Of a stretch of 9,780 nt of DNA, positions 1 through 6,805 are shown piece by piece (position 1 is the stretch's first letter; every line of letters starts with the position of its first letter). Location: contig RFZE01000047.1 of the NCBI GenBank assembly GCA_009920875.1, forward strand, positions 1 through 9,780, written 5' to 3'. This stretch comes from Alphaproteobacteria bacterium. GTDB taxonomy: Bacteria; Pseudomonadota; Alphaproteobacteria; RS24. Below the pieces are notes generated by a model. The model did no database searches, was not told the DNA's origin, and saw nothing but the letters and a program-made list of their open reading frames with translations. The translations under genes were made by a program, and so were the position numbers.

Positions 1-1
1 T

Positions 2-553
2 CGCGATCCAGTGCTCCCGGGCGCCGCGGAAGCGGATGGCTTGGATGGCGCTCTGGCGTCTAAGACGTTTTTACGTATCAAAGACCTCGGCCGCAAGTCG
101 CGCGCCATTGGTCTGCGTTTGCGCGTTGGCGACATTGTTGTGGCGCTTGACGCCAAACAAGTCGGTGATGATGAAGGCGGCGCGCGCTGGGAAATCTTTA
201 CCCATGGCGGCCGTGAAGCGACAGGCATTGAAGCCATCGGTTTTGCCAAAGATATGGCGGCGCGCGGGGCCGGTGAAATTTTGCTCACCTCCATGGACCG
301 CGACGGCACAAAATCAGGCTTTGACATAGCGCTGACGCGCGCCATTGCCGATGCGGTCACCGTGCCGGTGATTGCCTCGGGTGGGGTCGGCACATTGGAG
401 CATTTGGTCGAAGGCGTGCGCGACGGCCATGCCAGCGCCGTCTTGGCCGCGTCGATCTTTCATTTCGGCACGCATAGTATTGGCGATGCACGCGCTGCTC
501 TCGCCGCTGCCGGCCTGCCGGTGCGTGGGCGGGCGGGGTCAGACTATGTTTGA
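2..553 (+). CDS. hisF: Imidazole glycerol phosphate synthase cyclase subunit HisF, 3' part; 5' end missing and apparently frameshifted
   Basis: HisF is the (beta/alpha)8-barrel cyclase subunit of cytoplasmic imidazole glycerol phosphate synthase. With ammonia from HisH it turns PRFAR into IGP and AICAR in histidine synthesis. From position 134 to the TGA at 551-553 the match is clean: IVVALDAKQV, then FTHGGR, then GAGEILLTSMDRDGTKSG, whose second Asp (codon 302-304) corresponds to the catalytic Asp of the family. The phosphate-binding strands IASGGVGTLEH and AASIFHFG follow. Family members are about 250 residues, so roughly 140 C-terminal residues are present. Before position 134 this frame reads unlike HisF. 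Frame 3 at 75-113 instead gives VSKTSAASRAPLV, resembling the family's VSINTAAV-x-RPELV. Small deletions or sequencing errors are therefore likely, and no genuine start is visible. hisE follows in the same direction. Confidence 0.9.
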   Translation, partial: RDPVLPGAAEADGLDGALASKTFLRIKDLGRKSRAIGLRLRVGDIVVALDAKQVGDDEGGARWEIFTHGGREATGIEAIGFAKDMAARGAGEILLTSMDRDGTKSGFDIALTRAIADAVTVPVIASGGVGTLEHLVEGVRDGHASAVLAASIFHFGTHSIGDARAALAAAGLPVRGRAGSDYV

Positions 554-607
554 ACGTGCCACAAAAAACCGCTAACAAGGCAAATGGGGAGCGACGGAGA
601 CGGGCTG

Positions 608-928
608 ATGGATGAGCTGGCTTTTTTGAACGAATTATTTGCCGAGATTGAAGCGCGCCGCGCGGCGGCGCCCGATACCAGCTATTCGGCGCAATTGCTG
701 GCCGATTTGCCGCGCGCCGCCAATAAGCTGGGCGAAGAGGCGGTCGAGACGGTGACCGCGGCGCTGACCGGCAATGATGAGGCGCTATTGGCCGAAAGCG
801 CCGATTTGATTTATCACTGGCTGGTGGTGTTGGCGGCACGCGGCCTGACGCCCAAGCAAGTGGTCGAGGTGTTAAAGGCCCGTGCCGGCACGTCAGGGCT
901 GGTCGAAAAGGCCGCGCGCGGAAAATAA
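608..928 (+). CDS. hisE: Phosphoribosyl-ATP pyrophosphatase
   Basis: HisE hydrolyses phosphoribosyl-ATP to phosphoribosyl-AMP and pyrophosphate, the second step of histidine synthesis, in the cytoplasm. The 106-residue product has the all-alpha MazG-like fold signature: DTSYSAQLL near residues 23-31, the metal-binding GEEAVET at 42-48, and ESAD-x-IYHWLVVLAARGL at about 63-80. The length agrees with stand-alone HisE; no HisI domain is fused. I chose the ATG at 608 because GGAGA at 596-600 lies 7 bases upstream and the N-terminus then has the family's length. An in-frame ATG at 584 would add eight residues (MGSDGDGL) and has AAGG only 3 bases before it, so it is less likely. The gene lies 54 bases after hisF and 5 bases before coaA, consistent with one transcript. 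Confidence 0.93.
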   Translation: MDELAFLNELFAEIEARRAAAPDTSYSAQLLADLPRAANKLGEEAVETVTAALTGNDEALLAESADLIYHWLVVLAARGLTPKQVVEVLKARAGTSGLVEKAARGK

Positions 929-933
929 GACTT

Positions 934-1875
934 ATGCTGGACAATGAATTTTCACCCTATCGGGCCTTTAGCGCTGATGAATGGGGTAATTTGCGCCAAG
1001 GCGCAGAAATGACGCTGACCGAGGCCGAGTTGGAAAGCTTGCGCGGCCTTGGCGAGACCATTTCACTGGCCGAAGCGGAGGAAATTTATCTGCCGCTGTC
1101 GCGGCTTTTGAGCCTTTATGTTGAGGCCACGCAAACCCTTTATGGCGCGACCAATGAATTTCTCGGGCGCGAAACCAAAGTGCCCTTCATTATCGGTGTG
1201 GCCGGTTCCGTGGCCGTCGGCAAATCCACAACCTCGCGTATTTTGCGCGAAATGCTGGCGCGCTGGCCGTCGCATCCGACGGTTGAGCTGATTACCACGG
1301 ACGGGTTTTTGTTTCCCAATCAGGTTTTGCAAGAGCGCGGTCTGATGGAACGCAAAGGCTTTCCCGAAAGCTTTGATTTAAGGCGCTTGCGGGGCTTTTT
1401 GGCCGATATTAAATCGGGCCGCACGGCGGCTGAGGCACCGGTTTACAGCCATATTGCCTATGATATTTTGCCGGAAGAAAAAATCCGCATCTCGCGCCCC
1501 GATATTTTAATCGTCGAAGGGCTGAATGTGCTGCAGCCGGCAGTTTTGGCCAAAGAGGGCACGGAAATTCCTTTTGTTTCCGATTATTTCGATTTCTCGA
1601 TTTATATTGATGCCGAAGCCGAGATTGTGCAGCGCTGGTATGTCGAGCGCTTTATGGGGCTGCGCCAAACCGCCTTTCGCGCGCCCGGCGCTTATTTTGA
1701 ACGCTATGCAGAGCTTGACGATGAAGCAGCGGAAGCGACGGCGATTGATATTTGGACGCGCATTAATTTGAAGAATTTGAACGAGAATATTTTGCCGACG
1801 CGGGCGCGCGCCGATTTGATTTTGCACAAAGGCGCTGACCATCGCATTGACCGCGTCTTGCTGCGCAAAATTTAA
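934..1875 (+). CDS. coaA: Type I pantothenate kinase
   Basis: CoaA phosphorylates pantothenate with ATP in the first and usually rate-controlling step of coenzyme A synthesis (cytoplasm). The 313-residue product is close to the E. coli enzyme (316). Visible marks are the P-loop GVAGSVAVGKST at residues 88-99, TTDGFL at 121-126 with the Asp expected to act as base, GFPESFD at 142-148, YSHIAYD at 171-177, the Walker B-like ILIVEGLNVLQ at 191-201, and INLKNLNENILPTR at 277-290, which holds the conserved Asn of the pantothenate site. This places it in the prokaryotic type I (PRK-like) family, which is feedback-inhibited by CoA, rather than type II or III. It starts 5 bases after the hisE stop, with a weak GGAAAATAAG upstream, so it probably depends on the his transcript. 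It ends 6 bases from the convergent kinase gene. Confidence 0.95.
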   Translation: MLDNEFSPYRAFSADEWGNLRQGAEMTLTEAELESLRGLGETISLAEAEEIYLPLSRLLSLYVEATQTLYGATNEFLGRETKVPFIIGVAGSVAVGKSTTSRILREMLARWPSHPTVELITTDGFLFPNQVLQERGLMERKGFPESFDLRRLRGFLADIKSGRTAAEAPVYSHIAYDILPEEKIRISRPDILIVEGLNVLQPAVLAKEGTEIPFVSDYFDFSIYIDAEAEIVQRWYVERFMGLRQTAFRAPGAYFERYAELDDEAAEATAIDIWTRINLKNLNENILPTRARADLILHKGADHRIDRVLLRKI

Positions 1876-1881
1876 CGCCTT

Positions 1882-2865
1882 TTAATCCAGCGGCGGGCGC
1901 GGCCCGATATGGCGAATGACGGCACTGGCCGCATCGATACCCATTTGGGCGGCGGCCTCCATTGCTTTGCCCTGATGCAGGCCGGCCAAAAAACCGGCGG
2001 CGAATTGGTCGCCCGCGCCGGTCAAATCGACAATGTCTTCCGCCGCTAATTTTTGCGCCGGCACATGGGCGCGCGCGCTATTGTCAAATAAATGTGCGCC
2101 GTCAGCACCAAAAGTCACCGCCGCCAAAACATCGCAATCGGCCAATTTTGTCGCAATTTCATCGGGCCGTTGCGTGCCCAGCAGCGCGCCTATTTCCGCT
2201 TCATTGGCCAGCAAAATATCAATATCGCCCAAAAGTGCCATAAAGGCATCATGATGGCGCGTCACGCACAGACCATCGGCCAGCGAGAAAGCCAGCTTGC
2301 CGCCCTGACCGCGCACCTGCTTGGCTGCCGCCAGAAAAGCGGCGCGCGCGCTCGGGCTGTCCCATAAATAGCCCTCGCCAAACAATAGGCCGGTATCGGC
2401 CAAAAGCGCCGCGTCCAAATCATCAACCGCTGTGGTCACGGATGCGCCCAAAACCGTATGCATGGTGCGTTCGGCATCGGGGGTAATGAGCACCAGACAA
2501 TGGCCGGTCGGTGCCGTGTCCATTGGCGAAGCGGGAAACCGCACATGGCCTTTGGCAAAAGCATCAGCAAAGACGCGGCCCAAATCATCATTGCCGATTT
2601 TGCCGATAAAGCCGGTCGCCATGCCAAGCGCCGCCATGCCGGCAATCGAATTGGCAATCGAGCCGCCGGGCCGGTGCGTATCGACGCTGACTTTTTCCTG
2701 TAGGGCGGTCGATTGCGCCGCATCAATGAGGGACATGGAGGCTTTCGGGCTACCCAAGGCGGTCAATTCGTCTTCGCTGACGGCGGCAAATAAATCGACC
2801 AAAGCGGCCCCCATGCCGGTGATGAGGCCGTTTTCGGGTTTTGCGGTCGCGCTGGTTTGGCTCAT
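1882..2865 (-). CDS. PfkB-family carbohydrate/nucleoside kinase, adenosine kinase-like
   Basis: This is a 327-residue ribokinase-fold (PfkB) kinase. The N-terminal part has RPGGSIANS at residues 65-73 (PfkB signature 1 area, substrate binding) followed by GFIGKIGNDDLG. The C-terminal part has ILLANEAE at 217-224, the N-x-x-E phosphate/Mg motif, and DLTGAGDQFAAGFLAG at 280-295, whose GAGD Asp (286) is the expected catalytic base. Family enzymes phosphorylate a sugar or nucleoside hydroxyl with ATP. Alphaproteobacterial homologues of this type are often labelled adenosine kinase, but the substrate cannot be read from the motifs; fructokinase or another sugar kinase is possible. Its ATG overlaps the nth stop as ATGA, and AAAGGA lies 8 bases upstream, so translation is probably coupled to nth. 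It converges tail to tail with coaA. Confidence 0.88.
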   Translation of the reverse strand: MSQTSATAKPENGLITGMGAALVDLFAAVSEDELTALGSPKASMSLIDAAQSTALQEKVSVDTHRPGGSIANSIAGMAALGMATGFIGKIGNDDLGRVFADAFAKGHVRFPASPMDTAPTGHCLVLITPDAERTMHTVLGASVTTAVDDLDAALLADTGLLFGEGYLWDSPSARAAFLAAAKQVRGQGGKLAFSLADGLCVTRHHDAFMALLGDIDILLANEAEIGALLGTQRPDEIATKLADCDVLAAVTFGADGAHLFDNSARAHVPAQKLAAEDIVDLTGAGDQFAAGFLAGLHQGKAMEAAAQMGIDAASAVIRHIGPRPPLD

Positions 2866-3527
2866 ATCATATCCTTTATTTTCTCTTTATCCTTAAAGCG
2901 GCAATAATCATATACCGGACAAATATGGCATTTCGGCTTGCGCGCCAAGCAGACATAGCGGCCATGCAAAATCAGCCAATGATGGGCGTGCATGCGGAAC
3001 GGTTCGGGCACTTTTTTGTCGAGCTTTTTCTCAACCGCCAAAACATCCTTGCCGGGTGCCAAGCCGCTGCGATTGGACAAGCGGAAGACATGCGTATCGA
3101 CGGCAAAAGTGGCAATGCCGAAAGCTTCATTCATCACCACATTGGCGGTTTTGCGCCCGACCCCGGGCAACGCCAATAATTCATCCATGGTTTCGGGCAC
3201 TTTGCCGTCATATTGCGCGAGCAATTTTTGCGACAGCAAAAACACGTTTTTCGCCTTATTGCGATAAAGCCCGATGGTTTTGACCGCATCGCGGATTTTC
3301 GCCTCGCCCAGCGCCACCATTTTTTCGGCGCTATCGGCTTTTTCAAACAAGCCCTTGGTCGCCCGATTGACGCCAATATCGGTCGCCTGGGCCGATAAAA
3401 CAACGGCGACCAAAAGGGTGAAGTGGTTTTTATAAGCCAGCTCGGTGCGCGGCGCCGGATCGGTCTCGGCCAATTTGGCAAAAAACGCAGCAATATGGTC
3501 AGCGGGCATTTGGCGCGAGCGGGTCAT
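2862..3527 (-). CDS. nth: Endonuclease III (DNA glycosylase/AP lyase)
   Basis: Nth removes oxidised pyrimidines from DNA and cleaves the abasic site by beta-elimination in base excision repair. With the start at 3527 the product is 221 residues (E. coli 211). It shows the helix-hairpin-helix LPGVGRKTANVV from residue 120 with catalytic Lys126, then AVDTHVFRLSNR with catalytic Asp144. The 4Fe-4S loop has Cys193, 200, 203 and 209 in the expected C-x6-C-x2-C-x5-C spacing. The frame stays open upstream to 3713, but that extension has no family similarity and lies antisense to the DUF2244 gene, so I trimmed it. Neither ATG at 3527 nor ATG at 3509 has a clear Shine-Dalgarno, so the exact start is uncertain. 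The stop overlaps the start of the PfkB kinase (ATGA). Confidence 0.94.
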   Translation of the reverse strand: MTRSRQMPADHIAAFFAKLAETDPAPRTELAYKNHFTLLVAVVLSAQATDIGVNRATKGLFEKADSAEKMVALGEAKIRDAVKTIGLYRNKAKNVFLLSQKLLAQYDGKVPETMDELLALPGVGRKTANVVMNEAFGIATFAVDTHVFRLSNRSGLAPGKDVLAVEKKLDKKVPEPFRMHAHHWLILHGRYVCLARKPKCHICPVYDYCRFKDKEKIKDMI

Positions 3528-3589
3528 GGCATTGTCATAAACCAGCGCGCCGCCCGCGACAATCCTTCCCTTTTGTTTCGTCCGCCGCC

Positions 3590-3606
3590 GCCCTAAGTAA
3601 AAGGGC
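3590..3606. other. Short inverted repeat at the DUF2244 start
   Basis: GCCCT (3590-3594), 7 bases, AGGGC (3602-3606) forms a 5-bp stem directly before the ATG at 3607. It includes the only SD-like sequence, AAGGG. A hairpin here could limit translation of the DUF2244 gene, but five base pairs is little evidence. The 79-base divergent region to nth otherwise shows no clear promoter to my eye. Confidence 0.25.
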
Positions 3607-4119
3607 ATGGAAAAACCGACACTCTTGCCGGATGATTTTGACCTTGTGCTGCGCCCCAATATGTCGCTGTCACGGCGCGGCTTTTTTTGGCTTATGGTTT
3701 TCTTCACCGCCATATCGGTGATTGTCGGCGGCTATTTCTGGTCGCTCGGCGCTTGGCCGGTCTTCGGCTTTTTCGGACTTGATGTGGCGCTCCTCTATGG
3801 CGCGTTTCGGCTCAATTATCGTTATGGCAAGCGCTATGAAACCTTAAGCATGGCCGATGAAAAACTGGTGTTCAGCCAGGTCACCGCTTTGGGCGCGGCG
3901 CGGCAATGGGAGTTTGACCCTTATTGGGTGCGCGTCACCTTGGAGCGTTTCGGCGCGCATGGCGAAGATATTGGCGCGCTGATTTTATCGAGCCATGGCA
4001 AATATGTTTCGGTCGGGGCGTTTTTGGCACCGGAAGAGCGCGAAAGCCTGGCCGGCAGCCTGCAGGCGACATTGGGCGGCTGGCGCAATCGATTGGCCGC
4101 ACATCCCGCTTCAGCCTGA
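3607..4119 (+). CDS. DUF2244 family integral membrane protein
   Basis: I recognise this as a DUF2244 protein of unknown function, 170 residues. Visible features are the conserved front FDLVLRPNMSLSRRGF at 11-26 and a first hydrophobic segment at about 27-45. A short GAWPVFGFFGLD turn then leads into a second hydrophobic segment at about 52-66, and FRLNYR follows at 67-72. After these comes a soluble part with WEFDPYWVRV at 101-110, SSHGKYVSVGAFL at 128-140 and PEERESL. This predicts a small inner-membrane protein with two helices and a cytoplasmic C-terminal domain. An in-frame TAA at 3598 means the start cannot lie upstream; ATG 3607 keeps the conserved front. The only SD-like run (AAGGG, 3601-3605) ends one base before the ATG, which is unusually close. 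It is divergent from nth, an association I recall from other alphaproteobacteria; no function follows from it. Confidence 0.87.
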   Translation: MEKPTLLPDDFDLVLRPNMSLSRRGFFWLMVFFTAISVIVGGYFWSLGAWPVFGFFGLDVALLYGAFRLNYRYGKRYETLSMADEKLVFSQVTALGAARQWEFDPYWVRVTLERFGAHGEDIGALILSSHGKYVSVGAFLAPEERESLAGSLQATLGGWRNRLAAHPASA

Positions 4120-4125
4120 GGTTTG

Positions 4126-4149
4126 GCGCTAAATTTGGCGGGCTAGCGC
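4126..4149. terminator. Weak inverted repeat at the DUF2244/gpmA convergent junction
   Basis: GCGCTA (4126-4131) and TAGCGC (4144-4149) form a perfect 6-bp stem with a 12-base loop, spanning the 23-base convergent gap and the gpmA stop codon. No T-run follows on either strand, so it is not a convincing intrinsic terminator. It is the only candidate seen at this junction. Confidence 0.25.
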
Positions 4150-4760
4150 GATAAAATGGTCTTGTCTTGCACCGCCCCGTCAGCGTCCATTTGGTAAATG
4201 TAAGGCACGCCAGTATCAATATTGACGTCAAGAATTTCGGCGCTGCTCAGCCCCTCAAGGCGCATCACCAAAGATCGCAAGCTATTGCCATGGGCCGCGA
4301 TGAGAATATTTTTGCCGGTTTTGACATGCGGTAAAATATCACTGTCATAATAGGGCAAAACACGTGCACCCGTATCTTTCAGGCTTTCCCCGCCGGGCGG
4401 CGGCGTGTCGTAAGAGCGGCGCCAAATATGCACTTGTTCATCGCCCCATTTTTTGCGCGCATCATCTTTATTAAGGCCGGCCAAATCGCCATAATCACGC
4501 TCATTAAGCGCTTGGTTTTGCGTCGTCGGCAAATCGCTTTGGCCTTGCTCGGCCAATAAAAGCGTCAGGGTTTTTTGCGCCCTCTGCAAATCGGATGTGA
4601 AAGCGAGATCAAAAACCAGCCCCTGCTGTTTCAGCGCCTGCCCGGCCGCTTTGGCCTCATCAATTCCTTGTGCCGTCAAATCGGGATCACGCCAGCCGGT
4701 AAACAGATTTTTTTCATTCCATTCACTTTGACCGTGACGCACCAGCACCAAATGGCTCAT
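4143..4760 (-). CDS. gpmA: 2,3-bisphosphoglycerate-dependent phosphoglycerate mutase
   Basis: GpmA interconverts 3- and 2-phosphoglycerate in glycolysis and gluconeogenesis through a phosphohistidine intermediate, in the cytoplasm. The 205-residue product begins LVLVRHGQSEWNEKNLFTGW, with the nucleophile His9 in the RHG motif. It has the acid/base Glu87 in LNERDYGDL, PPGGESL at 121-127, and the second active-site His157 in AAHGNSLRSL. The TGW-x-D-P-x-L segment and LNERDYG distinguish it from general histidine phosphatases. The length matches the short alphaproteobacterial form rather than the ~250-residue E. coli protein. AAGGA sits about 8 bases before the ATG. It lies 40 bases after dapB in the same direction and may share the dnaKJ-dapB transcript. 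It converges with the DUF2244 gene (23-base gap). Confidence 0.95.
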   Translation of the reverse strand: MSHLVLVRHGQSEWNEKNLFTGWRDPDLTAQGIDEAKAAGQALKQQGLVFDLAFTSDLQRAQKTLTLLLAEQGQSDLPTTQNQALNERDYGDLAGLNKDDARKKWGDEQVHIWRRSYDTPPPGGESLKDTGARVLPYYDSDILPHVKTGKNILIAAHGNSLRSLVMRLEGLSSAEILDVNIDTGVPYIYQMDADGAVQDKTILSR

Positions 4761-4800
4761 CTCATTTTCCTTATCTGTTTTCGTTTAACGACGGTTCGGT

Positions 4801-5598
4801 TTACAACCCCAAAACCTGCTGCATGGAATACAGCCCTTCTGATTGGTCTTGCGCCCAAAGCGCCGCTTTCAGCGCGCCGCGGGCAAATATATCGCGGTCT
4901 TCGGCGCGATGGGCCAAGCGTATTTGCTCATTTTCACCGGCCAATATCACCTCATGATCGCCGACCACTGAGCCGCCGCGCAGGGCGGCAAAACCGATGG
5001 CCCCGGCCGCGCGCGGTGCGCCAATGCCGTCGCGCCCGCTTTCTTTTGCATCGTCCAAATCAACGCCACGGCCCTGCGCCGCCGCCGCACCCAAAAGCAA
5101 AGCCGTGCCCGACGGCGCATCGACCTTGTGGCGGTGGTGCATATCGACAATTTCAATATCCCATGCATCGCCCAATTGGGCTGCCGCTTGGCGCACCAAG
5201 CCGGCCAGCATATTGACGCCGAGGCTCATATTGCCCGATTTGACAATGCGCGCATGGCGCGCCGCCGCGGCGATTTGCGCTTCTTGGTCAGCGTCAAAGC
5301 CGGTCGTGCCGATAATATGGACAAGACGCGCTTGGGCCGCCAATGCGGCCAGCTCAACACTGGCGGCGGGTGTGGTGAAGTCAATCACCCCATCGGCTTG
5401 GCTCATTAATGTCAGCGCATCATCGCTGGCGCTCAGGCCAAGCTTTTCGCCGCCGGCCAGCACGCCCAAATCTTCGCCCAGCGCAGCGCTGTCGGCGGTC
5501 TCCAATCCGCCGGCCAGCGTGACCCCGTCTTGTTCGTCAATCAGCTTTATCAGCGTCCGGCCCATGCGACCGGCGCAGCCATTTACAATCAATCTCAT
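4801..5598 (-). CDS. dapB: 4-hydroxy-tetrahydrodipicolinate reductase
   Basis: DapB reduces 4-hydroxy-tetrahydrodipicolinate to tetrahydrodipicolinate with NAD(P)H in the diaminopimelate/lysine pathway, supplying cell-wall peptidoglycan and lysine. The 265 residues (E. coli 273) start with a Rossmann dinucleotide-binding loop, NGCAGRMGR at 6-14. GTTG follows at 97-100. The signature MHHRHKVDAPSGTA at 153-166 carries the expected active-site His154/His155 and Lys158. RGGSVVGDHEV at about 208-217 and the tail IFARGALKAALW complete the family pattern. It begins 32 bases after the dnaJ stop in the same direction, with only a weak GATGG upstream. It is therefore probably read from the chaperone transcript, although a separate promoter cannot be excluded. 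Confidence 0.96.
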   Translation of the reverse strand: MRLIVNGCAGRMGRTLIKLIDEQDGVTLAGGLETADSAALGEDLGVLAGGEKLGLSASDDALTLMSQADGVIDFTTPAASVELAALAAQARLVHIIGTTGFDADQEAQIAAAARHARIVKSGNMSLGVNMLAGLVRQAAAQLGDAWDIEIVDMHHRHKVDAPSGTALLLGAAAAQGRGVDLDDAKESGRDGIGAPRAAGAIGFAALRGGSVVGDHEVILAGENEQIRLAHRAEDRDIFARGALKAALWAQDQSEGLYSMQQVLGL

Positions 5599-5630
5599 AA
5601 GCCATCTATAGCAGGGTTTGCGCCGCTGCT

Positions 5631-6773
5631 CTATTGCTTTGCATTAGCTTTTTTGGCGCGCGCATTAAACTCGGCCATGTCGGGATAATTGCCGCCATCA
5701 AGGCTTTCGGCAAAAGCTTCAAACAGCTTTCCCTGCTCGCGCGTCAAACCGGTCGGTGTTTCCACCTCAATCTGCACATATAGATCGCCAAATTTACGCG
5801 CCCGCAGGACCGGCATGCCCTTGCCGCGCAGGCGAAATTGTTGACCCGAACGCGCGCCGGCCGGTATTGACAGTTTGACGGTTTTGCCTGCCATAACCGG
5901 CACATTGACCGAGCCGCCGCGCACCGCAATATCAAACGACACCGGCATGGCGCAAAAAAGATCGGCCCCGTCGCGCCGCAATATGCCGTGCGGGGCGATA
6001 TTGACGAAAACATATAAATCACCATAGGCCGCACCATTGGGGCCGGCATTGCCTTCGCCCGAAAGGCGAATGCGCGTGCCGTCTTCGACGCCGGCCGGAA
6101 TGGCAACCGACAGATTTCGGCTTTCGCGGGTCTGGCCGCCGCCGCGACAATCGCCGCACGGATCGGCAATAATTTGGCCGCTGCCCTGACAGCCATGACA
6201 GGGGCGCTCAATGGTAAAGAACCCTTGCTGCGCACGCACTTTACCATGGCCCTGACAGGTCGGGCAGGTGCTTGGCTGGCTCCCCGGCTTGGCGCCTGAG
6301 CCATTGCACGCCCCGCAGGCTGCGGCGCGCGTCAAATGCACCTGGCGCTCTGTGCCGTCATAGGCTTCTTGCAGGGTGATATCGACCTCAGTGCGCAAAT
6401 CATCCCCGCGGCGCGCTTGTCTTTGGCCGCCGCGACCGGCGCGACCGGCACCGCCGAAAAACTCTTCGAAAATATCACCAATATCGCCAAAGCCGGAAAA
6501 CCCACCGGCCCCACCAAAGCCGCCTTGGCCACCAAAGCCGCCGCCTTGCTCAAAGGCGGCATGGCCAAACTGGTCATAAGCGGCGCGTGACTGGTCGTCT
6601 TTCAGCACTTCATAGGCCTCTGAGACATCTTTGAATTTCTGCTCGGCAGCCGCATCGCCCGGATTGACGTCGGGGTGGTATTTTTTGGCCAATTTGCGAT
6701 AGGCCGATTTCAGCTCAGCCGCGCTGGCCGAACGGTCTACCCCCAATTGGTCATAATAATCGGCCTTGGCCAT
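5631..6773 (-). CDS. dnaJ: Chaperone protein DnaJ (Hsp40)
   Basis: DnaJ delivers unfolded clients to DnaK and stimulates its ATPase. The 380-residue protein has the full type A layout. The J-domain is at about 4-70 with HPD at 33-35. A Gly/Phe-rich linker runs from about 75 to 110. The zinc domain has four C-x-x-C-x-G-x-G repeats at C153/C156, C170/C173, C192/C195 and C206/C209, the last reading CGDCRGGG. The two-part C-terminal substrate domain includes GDLYVFVNIAPH and GDLYVQIEVETP. No motif is missing. An AAGGGGG run lies about 4-5 bases upstream of the ATG. The gene lies 32 bases downstream of dnaK in the same direction, so the two are almost certainly co-transcribed from the heat-shock promoter ahead of dnaK. 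Confidence 0.97.
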   Translation of the reverse strand: MAKADYYDQLGVDRSASAAELKSAYRKLAKKYHPDVNPGDAAAEQKFKDVSEAYEVLKDDQSRAAYDQFGHAAFEQGGGFGGQGGFGGAGGFSGFGDIGDIFEEFFGGAGRAGRGGQRQARRGDDLRTEVDITLQEAYDGTERQVHLTRAAACGACNGSGAKPGSQPSTCPTCQGHGKVRAQQGFFTIERPCHGCQGSGQIIADPCGDCRGGGQTRESRNLSVAIPAGVEDGTRIRLSGEGNAGPNGAAYGDLYVFVNIAPHGILRRDGADLFCAMPVSFDIAVRGGSVNVPVMAGKTVKLSIPAGARSGQQFRLRGKGMPVLRARKFGDLYVQIEVETPTGLTREQGKLFEAFAESLDGGNYPDMAEFNARAKKANAKQ

Positions 6774-6805
6774 GCCGCCCCCTTTTGGCAGATTGTGCCT
6801 GCCCG

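Noticed and set aside
2841..3179. Open frames on the + strand opposite nth, and similar long frames opposite dnaK (6785-7459, 8057-8773) and grpE (9001-9576)
   Set aside because: They lie antisense to strongly recognised genes, have no family motifs, and are explained by the base composition of the real codons.
3528..3713. 62-residue N-terminal extension of the nth reading frame
   Set aside because: It is basic, low in family similarity and lies antisense to the start of the DUF2244 gene. Trimming to 3527 gives the usual Nth length and motif positions.
5599..5633. Intrinsic terminator between dnaJ and dapB
   Set aside because: The inverted repeat is imperfect, includes the dnaJ stop and has no following T-run on the transcribed strand. 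It is mentioned only as possible attenuation.
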